From positions 1,034,045 through 1,098,044 of the forward strand of contig NZ_LMUX01000016.1 of assembly GCF_009765705.1 (NCBI RefSeq): a stretch of 64,000 nucleotides of DNA, in the 5' to 3' direction. Source of the DNA: Burkholderia sp. L27(2015). Its GTDB lineage: Bacteria > Pseudomonadota > Gammaproteobacteria > Burkholderiales > Burkholderiaceae. The position numbers were made by a program, and so were the translations under genes. Numbering within the stretch: position 1 is the first letter of the stretch; each line of letters begins with the position of its first letter. The notes below the pieces were generated by a model. The model did no database searches, was not told the origin of the DNA, and saw only the letters and a list, made by a program, of their open reading frames with translations. Shown here one piece after another: positions 8,875-18,559 of the stretch.

Positions 8875-10098
8875 ATGACTTTAGGCGTGCATTCTGAGGC
8901 AGGAAAACTTCGTGCGGTGATGGTCTGCTGCCCGGGCCTCGCGCATCGACGTCTTACGCCCGGTAATCGAGCCTCGCTGTTGTTCGACGACGTCATGTGG
9001 GTCGACAAAGCGATCGAGGACCACCAGTTCTTTGCGCGCGTGATGCGCGAACGCGATATCGAGGTGTTGGAGTTTCATCATCTTCTGGCCGAGATATGCC
9101 TGGACAGCACGGCGCGCGACTGGATTCTCGATCGACGTATCGTGGAAGAAGAGGTCGGTACGGGCATGTTGCGTGAGCTGCGGTTGTGGCTTGAGGAGAT
9201 GCCCGCGCAAAAGCTCGCGGACGTGCTGATCGGCGGCGTCGCCAAGGACGAGTTGCCGTTCGACGCGCGCGGGTTGTTCGGCGGATATTTGGAGCATTCG
9301 GAGTTCGTGATTCAGCCACTCGTCAACCTGATATTCCAGCGCGACCCCAGTGCGTGGATCTACGGTGGCGTGACCTTGCACCCGATGTTCTGGAATGCGC
9401 GCCGCAAAGAGGCGCTGCTGCTTGCGGCAGTGTACCGATTCCACCCCCGCTTTGCGGGCAAGGTCAAGACTTGGTGGGGAGACCCCGACCGCAACTACGG
9501 CGTCGAGACCCTGGAAGGCGGCGACGTGCTGGTGATAGGCAACGGTGTCGTGCTTATCGGCATGGGTGAGCGTTCCAGCCCCCAGGCGGTCACGCAAGTG
9601 GCGCGGGCCTTGTTCGCAGGTAACGGCGCGAAGCGGGTGATTGCCTGCCAGTTGCCGAAGGAGCGCTCGGCGATGCATCTCGATACCGTGTTCTCGTTTC
9701 TCGACATCGATTTCGTCAGCATCTACCCCGACGTTGCCGACGGCATCCGGTGCACGAGCTTGTATCCCGGCGATGCGCTCGGTGAAATCCGCTACGAGCG
9801 CCATGACGACAAGTTTCTTTCGGTCGTGACTGCAGCGCTTGGCGTCGGTTCGTTGCGCGTGTTGACCACCGGTGGCGACCGGTACGAAACCGAGCGCGAG
9901 CAATGGGACGACGGCAACAACGTGCTGGCGCTGGACCGCCGCGTGGTGCTTGCCTACGACCGCAATACCTACACAAACCGCAAGATGCGTCAGGCAGGCG
10001 TGGAAGTCATCGAAATCCCAGGGGGAGAACTGGGTCGCGGCAGAGGCGGCAGCCACTGCCTGAGTTGCCCGATCGAGCGAGACCCTATCCATATTTGA
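8875..10098 (+). CDS. arcA: Arginine deiminase
   Basis: Hydrolyses arginine to citrulline and ammonia, the first step of the ADI pathway, in the cytoplasm. The 407 residues match the family. The catalytic Cys395 lies in [12 protein letters not shown], twelve residues from the end as in the Pseudomonas enzyme. Other active-site blocks seen are [28 protein letters not shown] (guanidinium Glu/Asp) and [12 protein letters not shown] (catalytic His and Asp). The start is ATG 8875, preceded by AAGGAG at 8862-8867. A long open frame on the opposite strand (8881-10158) is a codon-bias shadow. It lies 30 bases after the decarboxylase and 43 before arcB, consistent with one operon. Confidence 0.96.
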   Translation: MTLGVHSEAGKLRAVMVCCPGLAHRRLTPGNRASLLFDDVMWVDKAIEDHQFFARVMRERDIEVLEFHHLLAEICLDSTARDWILDRRIVEEEVGTGMLRELRLWLEEMPAQKLADVLIGGVAKDELPFDARGLFGGYLEHSEFVIQPLVNLIFQRDPSAWIYGGVTLHPMFWNARRKEALLLAAVYRFHPRFAGKVKTWWGDPDRNYGVETLEGGDVLVIGNGVVLIGMGERSSPQAVTQVARALFAGNGAKRVIACQLPKERSAMHLDTVFSFLDIDFVSIYPDVADGIRCTSLYPGDALGEIRYERHDDKFLSVVTAALGVGSLRVLTTGGDRYETEREQWDDGNNVLALDRRVVLAYDRNTYTNRKMRQAGVEVIEIPGGELGRGRGGSHCLSCPIERDPIHI

Positions 10099-10141
10099 TT
10101 GCGCATCTGATTTTTCATGTGATCCATCACCGGAACTTGCC

Positions 10142-11143
10142 ATGTTCAACGTACACAACCGCAGCTATCTAAGCCTGATCGAATACACGCCCAAACAAAT
10201 CCACTACCTGCTGGATTTGTCGCGTGACCTCAAGCGCGCGAAATATGCGGGAACCGAAGTGCCGCGCCTGACCGGGAAAAACATCGCGCTGATCTTCGAA
10301 AAGACATCAACGCGCACGCGTTGTGCGTTCGAGGTGGCGGCGCACGATCAAGGGGCACACGTCACGTATATCGATCCGGGCGCGTCGCAGATCGGACACA
10401 AGGAGTCGATGAAGGACACTGCGCGCGTGTTGGGGCGCATGTATGACGCGATCGAATATCGAGGCTATGGCCAGGAGGTGGTGGAGGAGCTCGCGAAGTA
10501 TGCGGGGGTACCCGTGTACAACGGGTTGACCGACGAGTTTCATCCGACGCAAATGCTTGCCGACATGCTCACCATGCGTGAATTCAGCGACAAGCCGTTG
10601 CACGAGGTGAGCTACTGCTACATCGGTGATGCGCACAACAACACCGGCAATTCGCTCATGATCGTGGGGGCCAAGCTCGGCATGGATGTGCGTTTGTGCG
10701 CGCCGCGCAGCCTGTGGCCGCATGACGCGCTGATTGCGCAATGCCGCGAGATCGCGGCGTCGACCGGCGCGCGGCTCACCTTGACGGATCAGCGCGAGGA
10801 AGCGGTGAAGGGCGTCGATTTTATCTATACCGACGTCTGGGTGTCGATGGGCGAACCGTTCGAGACGTGGGGCGAGCGCATCGACGCGCTGCTGCCTTAC
10901 CAGGTCAACGCCGCGTTGATGGCTGCCAGTGGCAACCCGCGCGTGAAGTTCATGCATTGCCTGCCGGCGCTGCACGATAGCCGCACGGAGGTCGGCAAAC
11001 AAATCGCCGACAAGTACGGTCTTGCCGACGGCGTGGAAGTGACGGATCAGGTGTTCGAGTCCGACGCGGCTATCATCTTCGAGCAGGCGGAAAACCGTCT
11101 GCATACGATCAAGGCGATTCTGGTCGCAACGCTGTCGGCATGA
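10142..11143 (+). CDS. arcB: Ornithine carbamoyltransferase, catabolic
   Basis: In the ADI pathway this enzyme runs phosphorolysis of citrulline to ornithine and carbamoyl phosphate. The 333 residues contain the carbamoyl-phosphate motif STRTR at 56-60, the FHPTQMLAD block and the ornithine-binding HCLPA motif at about 272. The operon position between arcA and arcC marks it as the catabolic, rather than the ArgF-type anabolic, enzyme. Start is ATG 10142, with only a weak purine-rich upstream site (CCGGAAC). The next gene starts 10 bases after its stop. Confidence 0.95.
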   Translation: MFNVHNRSYLSLIEYTPKQIHYLLDLSRDLKRAKYAGTEVPRLTGKNIALIFEKTSTRTRCAFEVAAHDQGAHVTYIDPGASQIGHKESMKDTARVLGRMYDAIEYRGYGQEVVEELAKYAGVPVYNGLTDEFHPTQMLADMLTMREFSDKPLHEVSYCYIGDAHNNTGNSLMIVGAKLGMDVRLCAPRSLWPHDALIAQCREIAASTGARLTLTDQREEAVKGVDFIYTDVWVSMGEPFETWGERIDALLPYQVNAALMAASGNPRVKFMHCLPALHDSRTEVGKQIADKYGLADGVEVTDQVFESDAAIIFEQAENRLHTIKAILVATLSA

Positions 11144-11153
11144 GGAGCGCATC

Positions 11154-12143
11154 ATGAGAATCGTCGTCGCCCTCGGCGGGAACGCACTGCTCAAGCGCGG
11201 TGAGCGCATGAGTGCCGATGCGCAACGCGCTAATGTGCGCGTCGCCGCGGCTCAACTCGCCGCGGTGGCGGCCGGCAACGATCTTGTGATCGTGCATGGC
11301 AACGGCCCGCAAGTGGGGTTGCTGGCGTTGCAGAGCGTGAGTACGCCGCAGGCCGAGCCGTTTCCGCTGGACGTACTGGATGCGCAAACCGAAGGCATGA
11401 TCGGCTACATGATCGAGCAGGAGCTCGCGAACTTGCTCCCGCAAGCGCGCGCGTGCGCAACCTTGCTGACGATGGTGGAGGTGGACCGTGCGGATCCGGC
11501 CTTCCAACATCCGGACAAGCCGATCGGGCCGCTCTATACCCAGGCCAACGCTGACGCCGCTGCACGTGCCAAGGGCTGGACGATGGCGCGAGACGAGGGT
11601 GGGTATCGCCGCGTTGTACCGAGTCCGGCGCCGACGCGGCTGCTCGATCTGCGCCCGGTAAAGTGGCTGCTCGAACACGGCACGATAGTCATTTGCGCAG
11701 GCGGCGGCGGGATTCCTGTCGTGGTGGACGAACACGGGTTGCATACCGGCGTGGAGGCTGTCATCGACAAGGATCGCAGCGCTGCGATGCTCGCGCGCGA
11801 ACTCGATGCCGATCTGTTTGTGATTGCGACCGACGTACGTGCGGTCTACTTGGATTGGGATAGCCCATCGCGCCGGCCCATTGTGCGCGCGAATCCTGGT
11901 GCGTTCGGTGCGCTGAATTTTGCGCGCGGCTCGATGAGTCCGAAGGTCGAGGCCGCATGCGATTTCGCGCGCCGCACCGGTCGCCGGGCTGTGATCGGTG
12001 CGCTGACCGATATCGAGCAACTCATTGCCGCGACGGCCGGCACATCGATCGTTGCGGATCAGGTCGGGATGGATGTCGGGGTCATGAGCGGGATCGTGAG
12101 CGGGGCATCTGCCCCGATAGCTACGGGGATAGTTACCGGATAG
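11154..12143 (+). CDS. arcC: Carbamate kinase
   Basis: Transfers phosphate from carbamoyl phosphate to ADP, the ATP-yielding last step of arginine fermentation. The 329 residues start with [16 protein letters not shown], the amino acid kinase signature, followed by [11 protein letters not shown] and the [11 protein letters not shown] and [12 protein letters not shown] blocks. GAGGAG at 11142-11147 is the ribosome site. The C-terminus (after VMSGIVSG) runs into a short imperfect tandem repeat that also supplies the stop codon, so the last ten or so residues ([12 protein letters not shown]) look like an acquired tail. It is the last gene of the operon; the next gene converges on it 36 bases away and no clear terminator was found. 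Confidence 0.95.
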   Translation: MRIVVALGGNALLKRGERMSADAQRANVRVAAAQLAAVAAGNDLVIVHGNGPQVGLLALQSVSTPQAEPFPLDVLDAQTEGMIGYMIEQELANLLPQARACATLLTMVEVDRADPAFQHPDKPIGPLYTQANADAAARAKGWTMARDEGGYRRVVPSPAPTRLLDLRPVKWLLEHGTIVICAGGGGIPVVVDEHGLHTGVEAVIDKDRSAAMLARELDADLFVIATDVRAVYLDWDSPSRRPIVRANPGAFGALNFARGSMSPKVEAACDFARRTGRRAVIGALTDIEQLIAATAGTSIVADQVGMDVGVMSGIVSGASAPIATGIVTG

Positions 12144-12162
12144 CTAGTGGGATAGCTACCGG
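12116..12162. repeat. Imperfect 11-12 base tandem repeat (4 units) over the arcC stop
   Basis: Four units beginning GATAG at 12116, 12128, 12139 and 12151 follow the pattern GATAGYTACSG, with period 12, 11, 12. The third unit contains the arcC stop codon (12141-12143). The unit is short and could arise by slippage. No function is evident. Confidence 0.75.
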
Positions 12163-12179
12163 ACAACCGCAGACTCGCC

Positions 12180-13025
12180 TTAATGCGCCATCAGCACCGG
12201 GATCGTCATCGAGGACAGGATGGTGCGCGTGGCGCCTCCCAGCATGACCTCCCTGAACCGCGAATGGCCATATCCGCCCATCACGAGCAGATCGGCGTTG
12301 CAATCGAGCGCGTGCGATAGCAGCGCGTTGCCCACGCCCAGATCGGAGGGCGTCGTTTGTTGCGAGACCTCGATGTTGATGCCGTGACGAGCCAGGTAAA
12401 GCGCGATGTCCGTACCCGGCTGTTCACCGTGCACCCACGATGGCTTCTCGGCGTTGAAGACCACCACCTGAACGAAGTCCGCCTGCTTGAGTATCGGGAT
12501 CGCCGCGGTGACCGCGCGCGTTGCGCTCATGCTCGCGTCCCATGCAACGAGTACGCGCTTGCCCACCTGCGCAAAGTGGCCGATATACGGAACCATCAGC
12601 ACCGGGCGACCGGAATTCACGAGTACGTATTGGGGGAAGTCCGAACCCAGGAAAAGGGCGGGCGCATTGGCATCGATTTGTCCGATCACGACCAGATCAG
12701 CATAGCGCGCTTGCAGGCTCAAGGCGGCCCCCGCATCGTCGTCGGCGACGCGTTTCTCGTACGACCTGACGTCGAACTTCTGCGTAATCGTTTCGAATTT
12801 CGCGAGTACGTTGTCCGCGCGCTGCCGCAGTGGCTTGAGAATCTCGGCGAAGTTGAACGTGCCTTCGCCCATCGCACCGGGAAATGAAAACTGCGCCGAT
12901 ATCCCGGTCGCGGCCAAGCCGATCAAATGCGCGTCGTATTTCATCGCCAGACGCGCGGCAGTTTCGATTTGCTCGTCGACGTGAGCGGATTCGTCCACAT
13001 GGACAAGTATGGTTTTATAGGACAT
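12180..13025 (-). CDS. Universal stress protein, tandem UspA domains
   Basis: A 281-residue protein with an N-terminal UspA domain (YKTILVHVDESAH at the start, about 1-145) and a C-terminal UspA domain (about 150-281). The latter has the ATP-binding pattern G-x2-G-x9-G in GGYGHSRFREVMLGGAT followed by a TIPVLMAH end. Such proteins are induced under oxygen limitation and general stress and bind ATP; no enzymatic role is assigned. Its ATG lies inside the last codons of the upstream minus-strand gene (overlap 13015-13025), so the two are co-translated. The neighbourhood with the ADI operon and a BON protein matches low-oxygen stress clusters known in Burkholderia. Confidence 0.9.
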   Translation of the reverse strand: MSYKTILVHVDESAHVDEQIETAARLAMKYDAHLIGLAATGISAQFSFPGAMGEGTFNFAEILKPLRQRADNVLAKFETITQKFDVRSYEKRVADDDAGAALSLQARYADLVVIGQIDANAPALFLGSDFPQYVLVNSGRPVLMVPYIGHFAQVGKRVLVAWDASMSATRAVTAAIPILKQADFVQVVVFNAEKPSWVHGEQPGTDIALYLARHGINIEVSQQTTPSDLGVGNALLSHALDCNADLLVMGGYGHSRFREVMLGGATRTILSSMTIPVLMAH

Positions 13026-13413
13026 GCGACACCCCTGGCGTGGATCGGCTCAGCCTAGCGGCGCCGACAAAATATTTGCGTGCATAGGCCAACAGTTGCA
13101 GATCGGTGGGGTGATCGACGGTTTCCAGGCTGATCACCTGTTCTGCAAGATGGTGTTGGTGTTTCAGCAGGTATTTTAGAAAAGCGAGCTTTTCGTTACC
13201 TGGCCCCACGATCAAAATCTCAAGCGCACCCTGAAGTGCGTTCGCGATATCGTTGAAGTAGGGTTTGTTCTCGTGACGGCCGCCTCCCGTCTTTTCCGAT
13301 TTCGTATGGGTCGAGTGCGTCTTGATGATTTCGTTCGCCGCCGTCTCGGGGGTGAAGTGAATAACGTGCGCTTGCGCGTGGTCTAACCACACGATGACGT
13401 GGTCGAAAGACAT
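13015..13413 (-). CDS. Small 'translational machinery' / eRF1-like family protein
   Basis: A 132-residue cytoplasmic protein, FDHVIVWLDHAQAHVIHF at the start, then a basic His-rich linker (about 35-50) and an LQGALEILIVGPGNEKLAF block. This arrangement resembles proteins labelled 'translational machinery protein' in Burkholderiales, whose fold is related to the host-attachment/eRF1 central domain. The biochemical role is not established. It overlaps the downstream UspA gene by 11 bases on the same strand and probably shares its transcript. The start is ATG 13413. The end of the BON gene's terminator lies 38 bases upstream, so this pair needs its own promoter. Confidence 0.7.
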   Translation of the reverse strand: MSFDHVIVWLDHAQAHVIHFTPETAANEIIKTHSTHTKSEKTGGGRHENKPYFNDIANALQGALEILIVGPGNEKLAFLKYLLKHQHHLAEQVISLETVDHPTDLQLLAYARKYFVGAARLSRSTPGVSHVL

Positions 13414-13450
13414 GGTATTAATCCCTGCAATGAGCCTTGCAATGAGCCTT

Positions 13451-13486
13451 AAAAAGAGGGCGCGGCATGCAAGTGACGGCGCGCCC
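13451..13486 (-). terminator. Rho-independent terminator of the BON-domain gene
   Basis: Read on the minus strand: a perfect seven-base GC stem (GGGCGCG at 13480-13486 pairing with CGCGCCC at 13458-13464) followed by TCTTTTT (13451-13457). It stands 24 bases after the BON gene stop, so BON is transcribed separately from the two genes that follow on the same strand. Confidence 0.8.
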
Positions 13487-13509
13487 TATGCGAGTTCAGG
13501 ACACGGACA

Positions 13510-14160
13510 TCAAGCCACGGACAAATTGTCGACGACTTCCGTGACCCCGGGAACCGCCCATGCCGCGTCTTCTGCGGTACGGCGTTCGTGCCACGCGCCG
13601 ACCCGGCCATTGAGCGTGATCTTGCCGCCTTCCACGAAAACCTTGATGCCCGACGATTCGAATGCGGCGTTGCGCTGATAGGCTTGGGTGATGCGCGCGT
13701 GCACGTCAGCGGTCGTCACCCGCGGTTCGATCTTGATGTGATTGCTCACGAAGACGACGCCTCCGAGGCCGTGCACGGCGTTTTCCACGGCTTGTTTTTG
13801 ATATTGCCACTTGACGGTGCCGGTGAGCGTCACCCAGCCTTTTTCAACTGTCACCCTGACGCTGTCGGCCGGCAGATAGATGCTCCATGCGAGGACGTCC
13901 GCGGCACGGCGCGCGATCTCGTCGTCTTCATATTTCCTGTCGAACGGCAGACGGACTTCGATATCCTCGGCGATGGCCCGCAGGTGTTTCACGTGACCGA
14001 CCACGCGTTCGACCGCGACCTTCTCGACGTAGGAGGCGACGTGTCCGGTCAGCGTGGCGACGCCGTCCTTGACGGCGACACCGATACCCGCCGCATCGAT
14101 ACTGGGTTCAAAGTCGAGTGCGCGTTCGATGTCGGTGCGAAGTAGGGTGTCGCTGGTCAT
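13510..14160 (-). CDS. Triple BON-domain protein (OsmY/phospholipid-binding-like)
   Basis: The 216-residue protein has three BON repeats (about 5-72, 78-146, 150-216). Each shows the pattern of an alternating beta strand with a V-T-L-x-G core: GVATLTGHVASY, WVTLTGTVKW and KITLNGRVGAW. BON domains bind membranes or peptidoglycan-linked partners. Unlike OsmY there is no signal peptide at the chosen ATG 14160, so a cytosolic location is implied. A clear terminator follows. A weak FNR-like site lies about 70 bases upstream. The partner genes (UspA and the small protein next to it) suggest a hypoxic or osmotic stress role; no enzyme motif is present. Confidence 0.9.
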   Translation of the reverse strand: MTSDTLLRTDIERALDFEPSIDAAGIGVAVKDGVATLTGHVASYVEKVAVERVVGHVKHLRAIAEDIEVRLPFDRKYEDDEIARRAADVLAWSIYLPADSVRVTVEKGWVTLTGTVKWQYQKQAVENAVHGLGGVVFVSNHIKIEPRVTTADVHARITQAYQRNAAFESSGIKVFVEGGKITLNGRVGAWHERRTAEDAAWAVPGVTEVVDNLSVA

Positions 14161-14226
14161 GATAGGTGCTCCTGTCTGAGTGCGAAAGTACGCTCAGTCA
14201 TCATCTCAGGCCGGTAGCGGCGCCAC

Positions 14227-14240
14227 TTGATCTAGCGCAA
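14227..14240. promoter_or_regulatory. Candidate degenerate FNR box upstream of the BON gene
   Basis: TTGATCTAGCGCAA has a perfect TTGAT half-site and a second half (CGCAA) with two changes from ATCAA, at the canonical four-base spacing. It is 67 bases from the BON start. The neighbouring FNR gene and stress content make it plausible, but it is a single imperfect match. Confidence 0.4.
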
Positions 14241-14450
14241 GCCGGCGCCCATAATTTTTTCAAGGCCAGGTATACCGGGTGCTCGGTGACGAAGTGCGCC
14301 CGGTTGTGCGCAATTGCTATGCAGCGAACGAGAAATATCCGGGATTTCGCGAAAAATCGTAGATTTGAGGTTCGATTTATCGCTATTCCCAGCTATTGAC
14401 CATTATGTGGGCGCATACTAGTTGTCTACTCCTTTCGGCGCGACGCTTTC

Positions 14451-17400
14451 ATGTTTGCCATCCCAGCGGCGCTTGCGACCCACTCCAGATTCTCTGCCTC
14501 ATTAGAGCCTGCTATACCCGATATCGTTGCAATCGGTAGCTCGGCGGGCGCGCTTCCCGTTTTGAAAGCGTTTTTCCGCGCGTTCGGGGCGTTCCAGCAT
14601 GAGTTTGCCTTCGTGGTGGTGGTTCACTTGCCTCCCGAGGCGCACAGCAACTTTCCCGAATTGTTGGGCATGGATACTGCACTCGCGGTATCGATGATCG
14701 AGAACGGCGCGCGGTTACGAGCCAGGCACATCTATGTCATTGCACCGGGAACACGGGTTGAAATTGTCGATGGTGCTTTCGTAACGCATCCGGCCGTCGC
14801 GCGGCCTGCGATTCCGATGCCGATTGATTTCTTGTTCCGGTCGTTGGCGAAAGACCAGGGCGAACGCGCGATAGGCATAGTCTTGACAGGGGCGAACGGC
14901 GACGGTGCGGCTGGGGTGAAAGCGATTAAGGCCCAGGGCGGCATGGTCATGGCGCAAACACCAGACAGCGCCGAATTCGATGAGATGCCAAAACGCGCCA
15001 TCGCGACGGGGCTCGTCGATTACACGTTACCGGTTGCAGAAATGCCGGCCGCGCTGCTGGATTACCTCGGTCGTTTTGCCGCGTCGGGTACCACTGCGGC
15101 CGCCGCGGTACCCAACGAGGCGAACGTGGACGATCTCGACGAACTGGAGCCCGTAATCGATACGCTGCTAGTCGCGGGGTGCGATTTCCGGGGCTACAAG
15201 CGAGGCACGCTGCAAAGGCGCGTCGCTCGCCGCATGACGGTCAATCGCGTCGATGACCTCGCGGCCTATTGCGAAATACTGAAAACCTCGCCTGCGGAGG
15301 TAGACGCGTTGGGTCTAGACATGATGATAGGCGTCACGCAGTTCTTTCGCGATCCCGAAGCGTGGGAAGCACTTGCGGAACATGTCCTGAGCCCGTTGCT
15401 CGCTGAACCCGATAGCGCCCAACCCGTGAGGATCTGGGTGCCGGGGTGCGCCACCGGTGAAGAAGCGTATTCGATGGCCATGTTGCTCACCGAGCAGATT
15501 GAGAAGCGGGGCGTCAAGCGCCCGTTTCTGATACTCGCAACCGATATGAACCGCTTGGCCCTGAGTCGAGCACGGCTCGGTATCTATTCGCCGAGCGTCG
15601 CGTCGTCGCTGGGAGGGGCACGGCTGGCGCGTTTTTTCAACGTGCACCGCGACGGATTCCAGATCCGGCAGGAACTGCGCGCAACCATCCTGTTTGCGCC
15701 ACAGAACTTGATCGCCGATCCGCCATTCTCGCGCATCGATTTGGTCAGTTGTCGAAATTTGCTGATTTATCTCGAGCCTGAGGTGCAGCAGCGGGTTTTC
15801 GATTTATTTCACTTTGCGCTGAACCTGAGGAAATATCTGTTCTTGGGGCGCTCAGAAAGCACCGATCCGAGATCTCATCACTTCCAGGAAATATCGAAAG
15901 AATGGCGCATCTATCAACGTAGTGCATCGGTTGTCCCCGTGGAAGTCCACTATCCGTTTCCGATCAAAGTGGTTCCTCGGCAGGGTTTTCCCCTGGGCCA
16001 TCATGCCGGTTCACGCGGCAAGGGGCACGCAGAACTGGTCAATGAAATCCTGCTCGGCCAGGAGCATGCCGCGTCGGTATTGATCAACCACGCGCGTCAG
16101 GTGCTCTATGTCAGCGGTGCTGCCGATGAATACCTGAGGCAGCCGGCGGGTGAGCCGACGATGAGCATTCTCGAGATTGCCCGCGAGGAATTGCGCCTTA
16201 AATTGCGCGTGGCGTTGCGCCGGGCGTCTGAGCAAAAGACGACCGCCAGCGTGAGCGAAGTGGTACGCGGCGCAGGGGAGCCGGCAGTAAAGATCACCGT
16301 GATGCAGTCGCCGGACTCCATGCGCCTGGATCGGGGGCTGCTCGTCGTCTTTTCTCGATTGCCGGAGATAGAGCGCTCGGATGACGTTGTCGTGTTAGGT
16401 GAAGAATCGGATATCCGTCACCTTGAATACGAACTTCGCACCACCCAGGTGGAGTTTGGTGGCGCAGTCGAGGAACTCGAAAACAGTAACAGCGATTTGC
16501 GCGCGTCGAATGAAGAAATTCTCTCGATTAACGAGGAATTGCGATCGTCCAACGAAGAACTGGAAACCTCCAAAGAGGAACTCCAGTCAGTCAACGAGGA
16601 GGTCGTCGCCGTCAACTCCGAGCTGGGCAGAAAGATTCGCGAACTCGAAGTTCTGAGCGCCGACATCTCGAACCTGCTGGCGAGCACGCAAATCGCCACC
16701 TTGTTGCTCGACGAAAACGGCGTGATCAAGCGTTTTACCCCAACCGCCGCCCGAATTTTGGGTTTGGGCCAGTCGGATATTGGACGCACGATTATCGATA
16801 TTCCTTGGAACCCGCTCGGCACCTCCTTGCTCGCCGACGTGCTGCAGGTGGCTTCCAACTCCGCCGAGCAAACTGAAAAGGAAATCGGCACCGCTACGGG
16901 CGAATGGTATGTGCGCCGCGTGATGCCTTGTCGTGCCGAAGATGGGACATCGACCGGGGTGGTCGTGACATTGATCGACGTCACCGGCATCAGGCACGCC
17001 GACGAACAATCTCGTCGCCTGGCCGCCGTCGTGCGGGACTCGAACGATGCGGTCACCGTATTCGATCTGCAGGGCCACTTCATCGCATGGAATCGGACCG
17101 CGACCGCGACGTATGGGTATAGCGAGGCGCAGGCCATGCACATGAACGTGCTCGACTTGCTGCCCAAAGGTGCGCGACAAGATCATCTCGATTTCATCCG
17201 GCACGGCTCGCGCGATAAGGCTTTGCATTCGTACGAAACACGACGCGTCGCCAAAAATGGCCAACTGATGGATATGTGGATCACGCTGTCGCTGCTTTCC
17301 GATGAATTTGGCAATCCGACTGCCGTCGCTTCGACGGAGCGCGATCTTGCCGACCGCAGCCGCAATAATGCTCAACTGCGCGAGCGGGCGGAGCGCCTCA

Positions 17401-18515
17401 CGCTGGCCGACGAACGCAAGAACGAGTTTTTGGCGATGCTCGGCCATGAGCTGCGCAATCCGCTCGCGGCACTGAGCGCTTCGGCCGATGTGCTCGCTTC
17501 GGACGCCGCTCTGGCAGCCCAGAAAACCTGGGCGGTCGGCATCATCCAAAGACAATGTCGCGCCATGACACGCCTGGTCAACGATATGCTCGATCTCACC
17601 CGCATCACGCGCGGCAGCATCGAGCTGCATCGCCAGCCGGCCGAGCTGAAGACCATTATCGAGAGCGCGATCGAGGTATGCCAGCCGATTATCGAGGAGC
17701 GCAAGCACCGGTTGTTCGTATCGATGCCGGATGAAACGGTGTGGTTATACGTCGATGCCACGCGTCTTTCGCAGGCCGTCGAGAATATCCTGATCAATGC
17801 GGCCAAATACACGGCCCCAGGGGGCGAGATCAGCCTGGACGCGCAAAAGATCGGGGCTCGCGTTTCTTTACGGATCAAGGACAACGGCCGCGGCATCGCG
17901 CCTTTGATGCTCGATACGCTGTTCGACCTATTCATTCAAGGGCCCGTTTCCGATGACCTGCCGAACAGCGGCCTGGGTGTGGGACTTTCCGTGGTGAGGC
18001 GGCTCGTCGAGCTGCATGGCGGAACCGTCAAGGCCTTGAGCGATGGTAGCAACGGGAGCGAATTTGTCGTCGATCTGCCTATCGATGTCATACCTCCGGG
18101 CGTGGCCAAAGACGCGGCGCACGTTGCGTTGAAAACCGATCCCAAGCGCATACTCATCATCGACGACAACAGTGACGCGAGCGAAGCGTTGGCCATCCTG
18201 CTCAGCAGCGAGGGGCATGAAATCGAGACCAGGGCTGACGGCCGGCAGGGCATCGACTTCATGTCGAGTTTCAAGCCCGATATTGTTTTGTTGGATATCG
18301 GGCTGCCGGGAATGAGCGGCTATGACGTGGCCACGGAGATACGTGGTTCCGAGGGAATCGACAGCACCGTTTTGATCGCGTTGACTGGCTATGGGCAACC
18401 CGAAGACAGAATCCGGTCGGCCGAAGCCGGCTTCGACTACCACCTGACCAAGCCGGTGGAACTCGATCTGCTGATCGGCTTGCTTGCGTCGAAACCCCCG
18501 CATGTAGCCGGCTGA
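14451..18515 (+). CDS. CheB-CheR-PAS-PAS-histidine kinase-receiver hybrid
   Basis: A 1354-residue soluble signalling hybrid. In order: CheB methylesterase (about 20-200; catalytic Ser in IGSSAGA, His in VVHLPPE, Asp in LTGANGDGAAG); CheR methyltransferase (about 225-490; FRGYKRGTLQRR and SAM motif VPGCATGEEAYSMA); a long Glu/Asn/Ser-rich coiled coil (about 655-730, repeats of SNEEL); two PAS domains (about 735-850 and 855-970); HisKA with phospho-His in AMLGHELRNPLAAL; HATPase_c (G2 near GLGVGLSVVRRL); and a C-terminal receiver (phospho-Asp in VLLDIGLPG). The CheB part lacks its usual N-terminal receiver. No other che genes are near. The family is thought to couple methylation-type enzymes to phosphorelay; the signal and target are unknown. 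Confidence 0.92.
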   Translation: MFAIPAALATHSRFSASLEPAIPDIVAIGSSAGALPVLKAFFRAFGAFQHEFAFVVVVHLPPEAHSNFPELLGMDTALAVSMIENGARLRARHIYVIAPGTRVEIVDGAFVTHPAVARPAIPMPIDFLFRSLAKDQGERAIGIVLTGANGDGAAGVKAIKAQGGMVMAQTPDSAEFDEMPKRAIATGLVDYTLPVAEMPAALLDYLGRFAASGTTAAAAVPNEANVDDLDELEPVIDTLLVAGCDFRGYKRGTLQRRVARRMTVNRVDDLAAYCEILKTSPAEVDALGLDMMIGVTQFFRDPEAWEALAEHVLSPLLAEPDSAQPVRIWVPGCATGEEAYSMAMLLTEQIEKRGVKRPFLILATDMNRLALSRARLGIYSPSVASSLGGARLARFFNVHRDGFQIRQELRATILFAPQNLIADPPFSRIDLVSCRNLLIYLEPEVQQRVFDLFHFALNLRKYLFLGRSESTDPRSHHFQEISKEWRIYQRSASVVPVEVHYPFPIKVVPRQGFPLGHHAGSRGKGHAELVNEILLGQEHAASVLINHARQVLYVSGAADEYLRQPAGEPTMSILEIAREELRLKLRVALRRASEQKTTASVSEVVRGAGEPAVKITVMQSPDSMRLDRGLLVVFSRLPEIERSDDVVVLGEESDIRHLEYELRTTQVEFGGAVEELENSNSDLRASNEEILSINEELRSSNEELETSKEELQSVNEEVVAVNSELGRKIRELEVLSADISNLLASTQIATLLLDENGVIKRFTPTAARILGLGQSDIGRTIIDIPWNPLGTSLLADVLQVASNSAEQTEKEIGTATGEWYVRRVMPCRAEDGTSTGVVVTLIDVTGIRHADEQSRRLAAVVRDSNDAVTVFDLQGHFIAWNRTATATYGYSEAQAMHMNVLDLLPKGARQDHLDFIRHGSRDKALHSYETRRVAKNGQLMDMWITLSLLSDEFGNPTAVASTERDLADRSRNNAQLRERAERLTLADERKNEFLAMLGHELRNPLAALSASADVLASDAALAAQKTWAVGIIQRQCRAMTRLVNDMLDLTRITRGSIELHRQPAELKTIIESAIEVCQPIIEERKHRLFVSMPDETVWLYVDATRLSQAVENILINAAKYTAPGGEISLDAQKIGARVSLRIKDNGRGIAPLMLDTLFDLFIQGPVSDDLPNSGLGVGLSVVRRLVELHGGTVKALSDGSNGSEFVVDLPIDVIPPGVAKDAAHVALKTDPKRILIIDDNSDASEALAILLSSEGHEIETRADGRQGIDFMSSFKPDIVLLDIGLPGMSGYDVATEIRGSEGIDSTVLIALTGYGQPEDRIRSAEAGFDYHLTKPVELDLLIGLLASKPPHVAG

Positions 18516-18559
18516 GGCGCTATACCCATGCCGATAGTGTTCGGCGCCCTGGCATCGGG

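Noticed and set aside
8881..10158. A 425-codon open frame on the strand opposite arcA
   Set aside because: It is a codon-bias shadow of a clear arginine deiminase gene, with low-complexity His/Arg/Gln-rich product and no family content.
13426..13449. A 12-base direct repeat (TGCAATGAGCCT twice)
   Set aside because: Too short and only two copies; next to a terminator, with no clear role.
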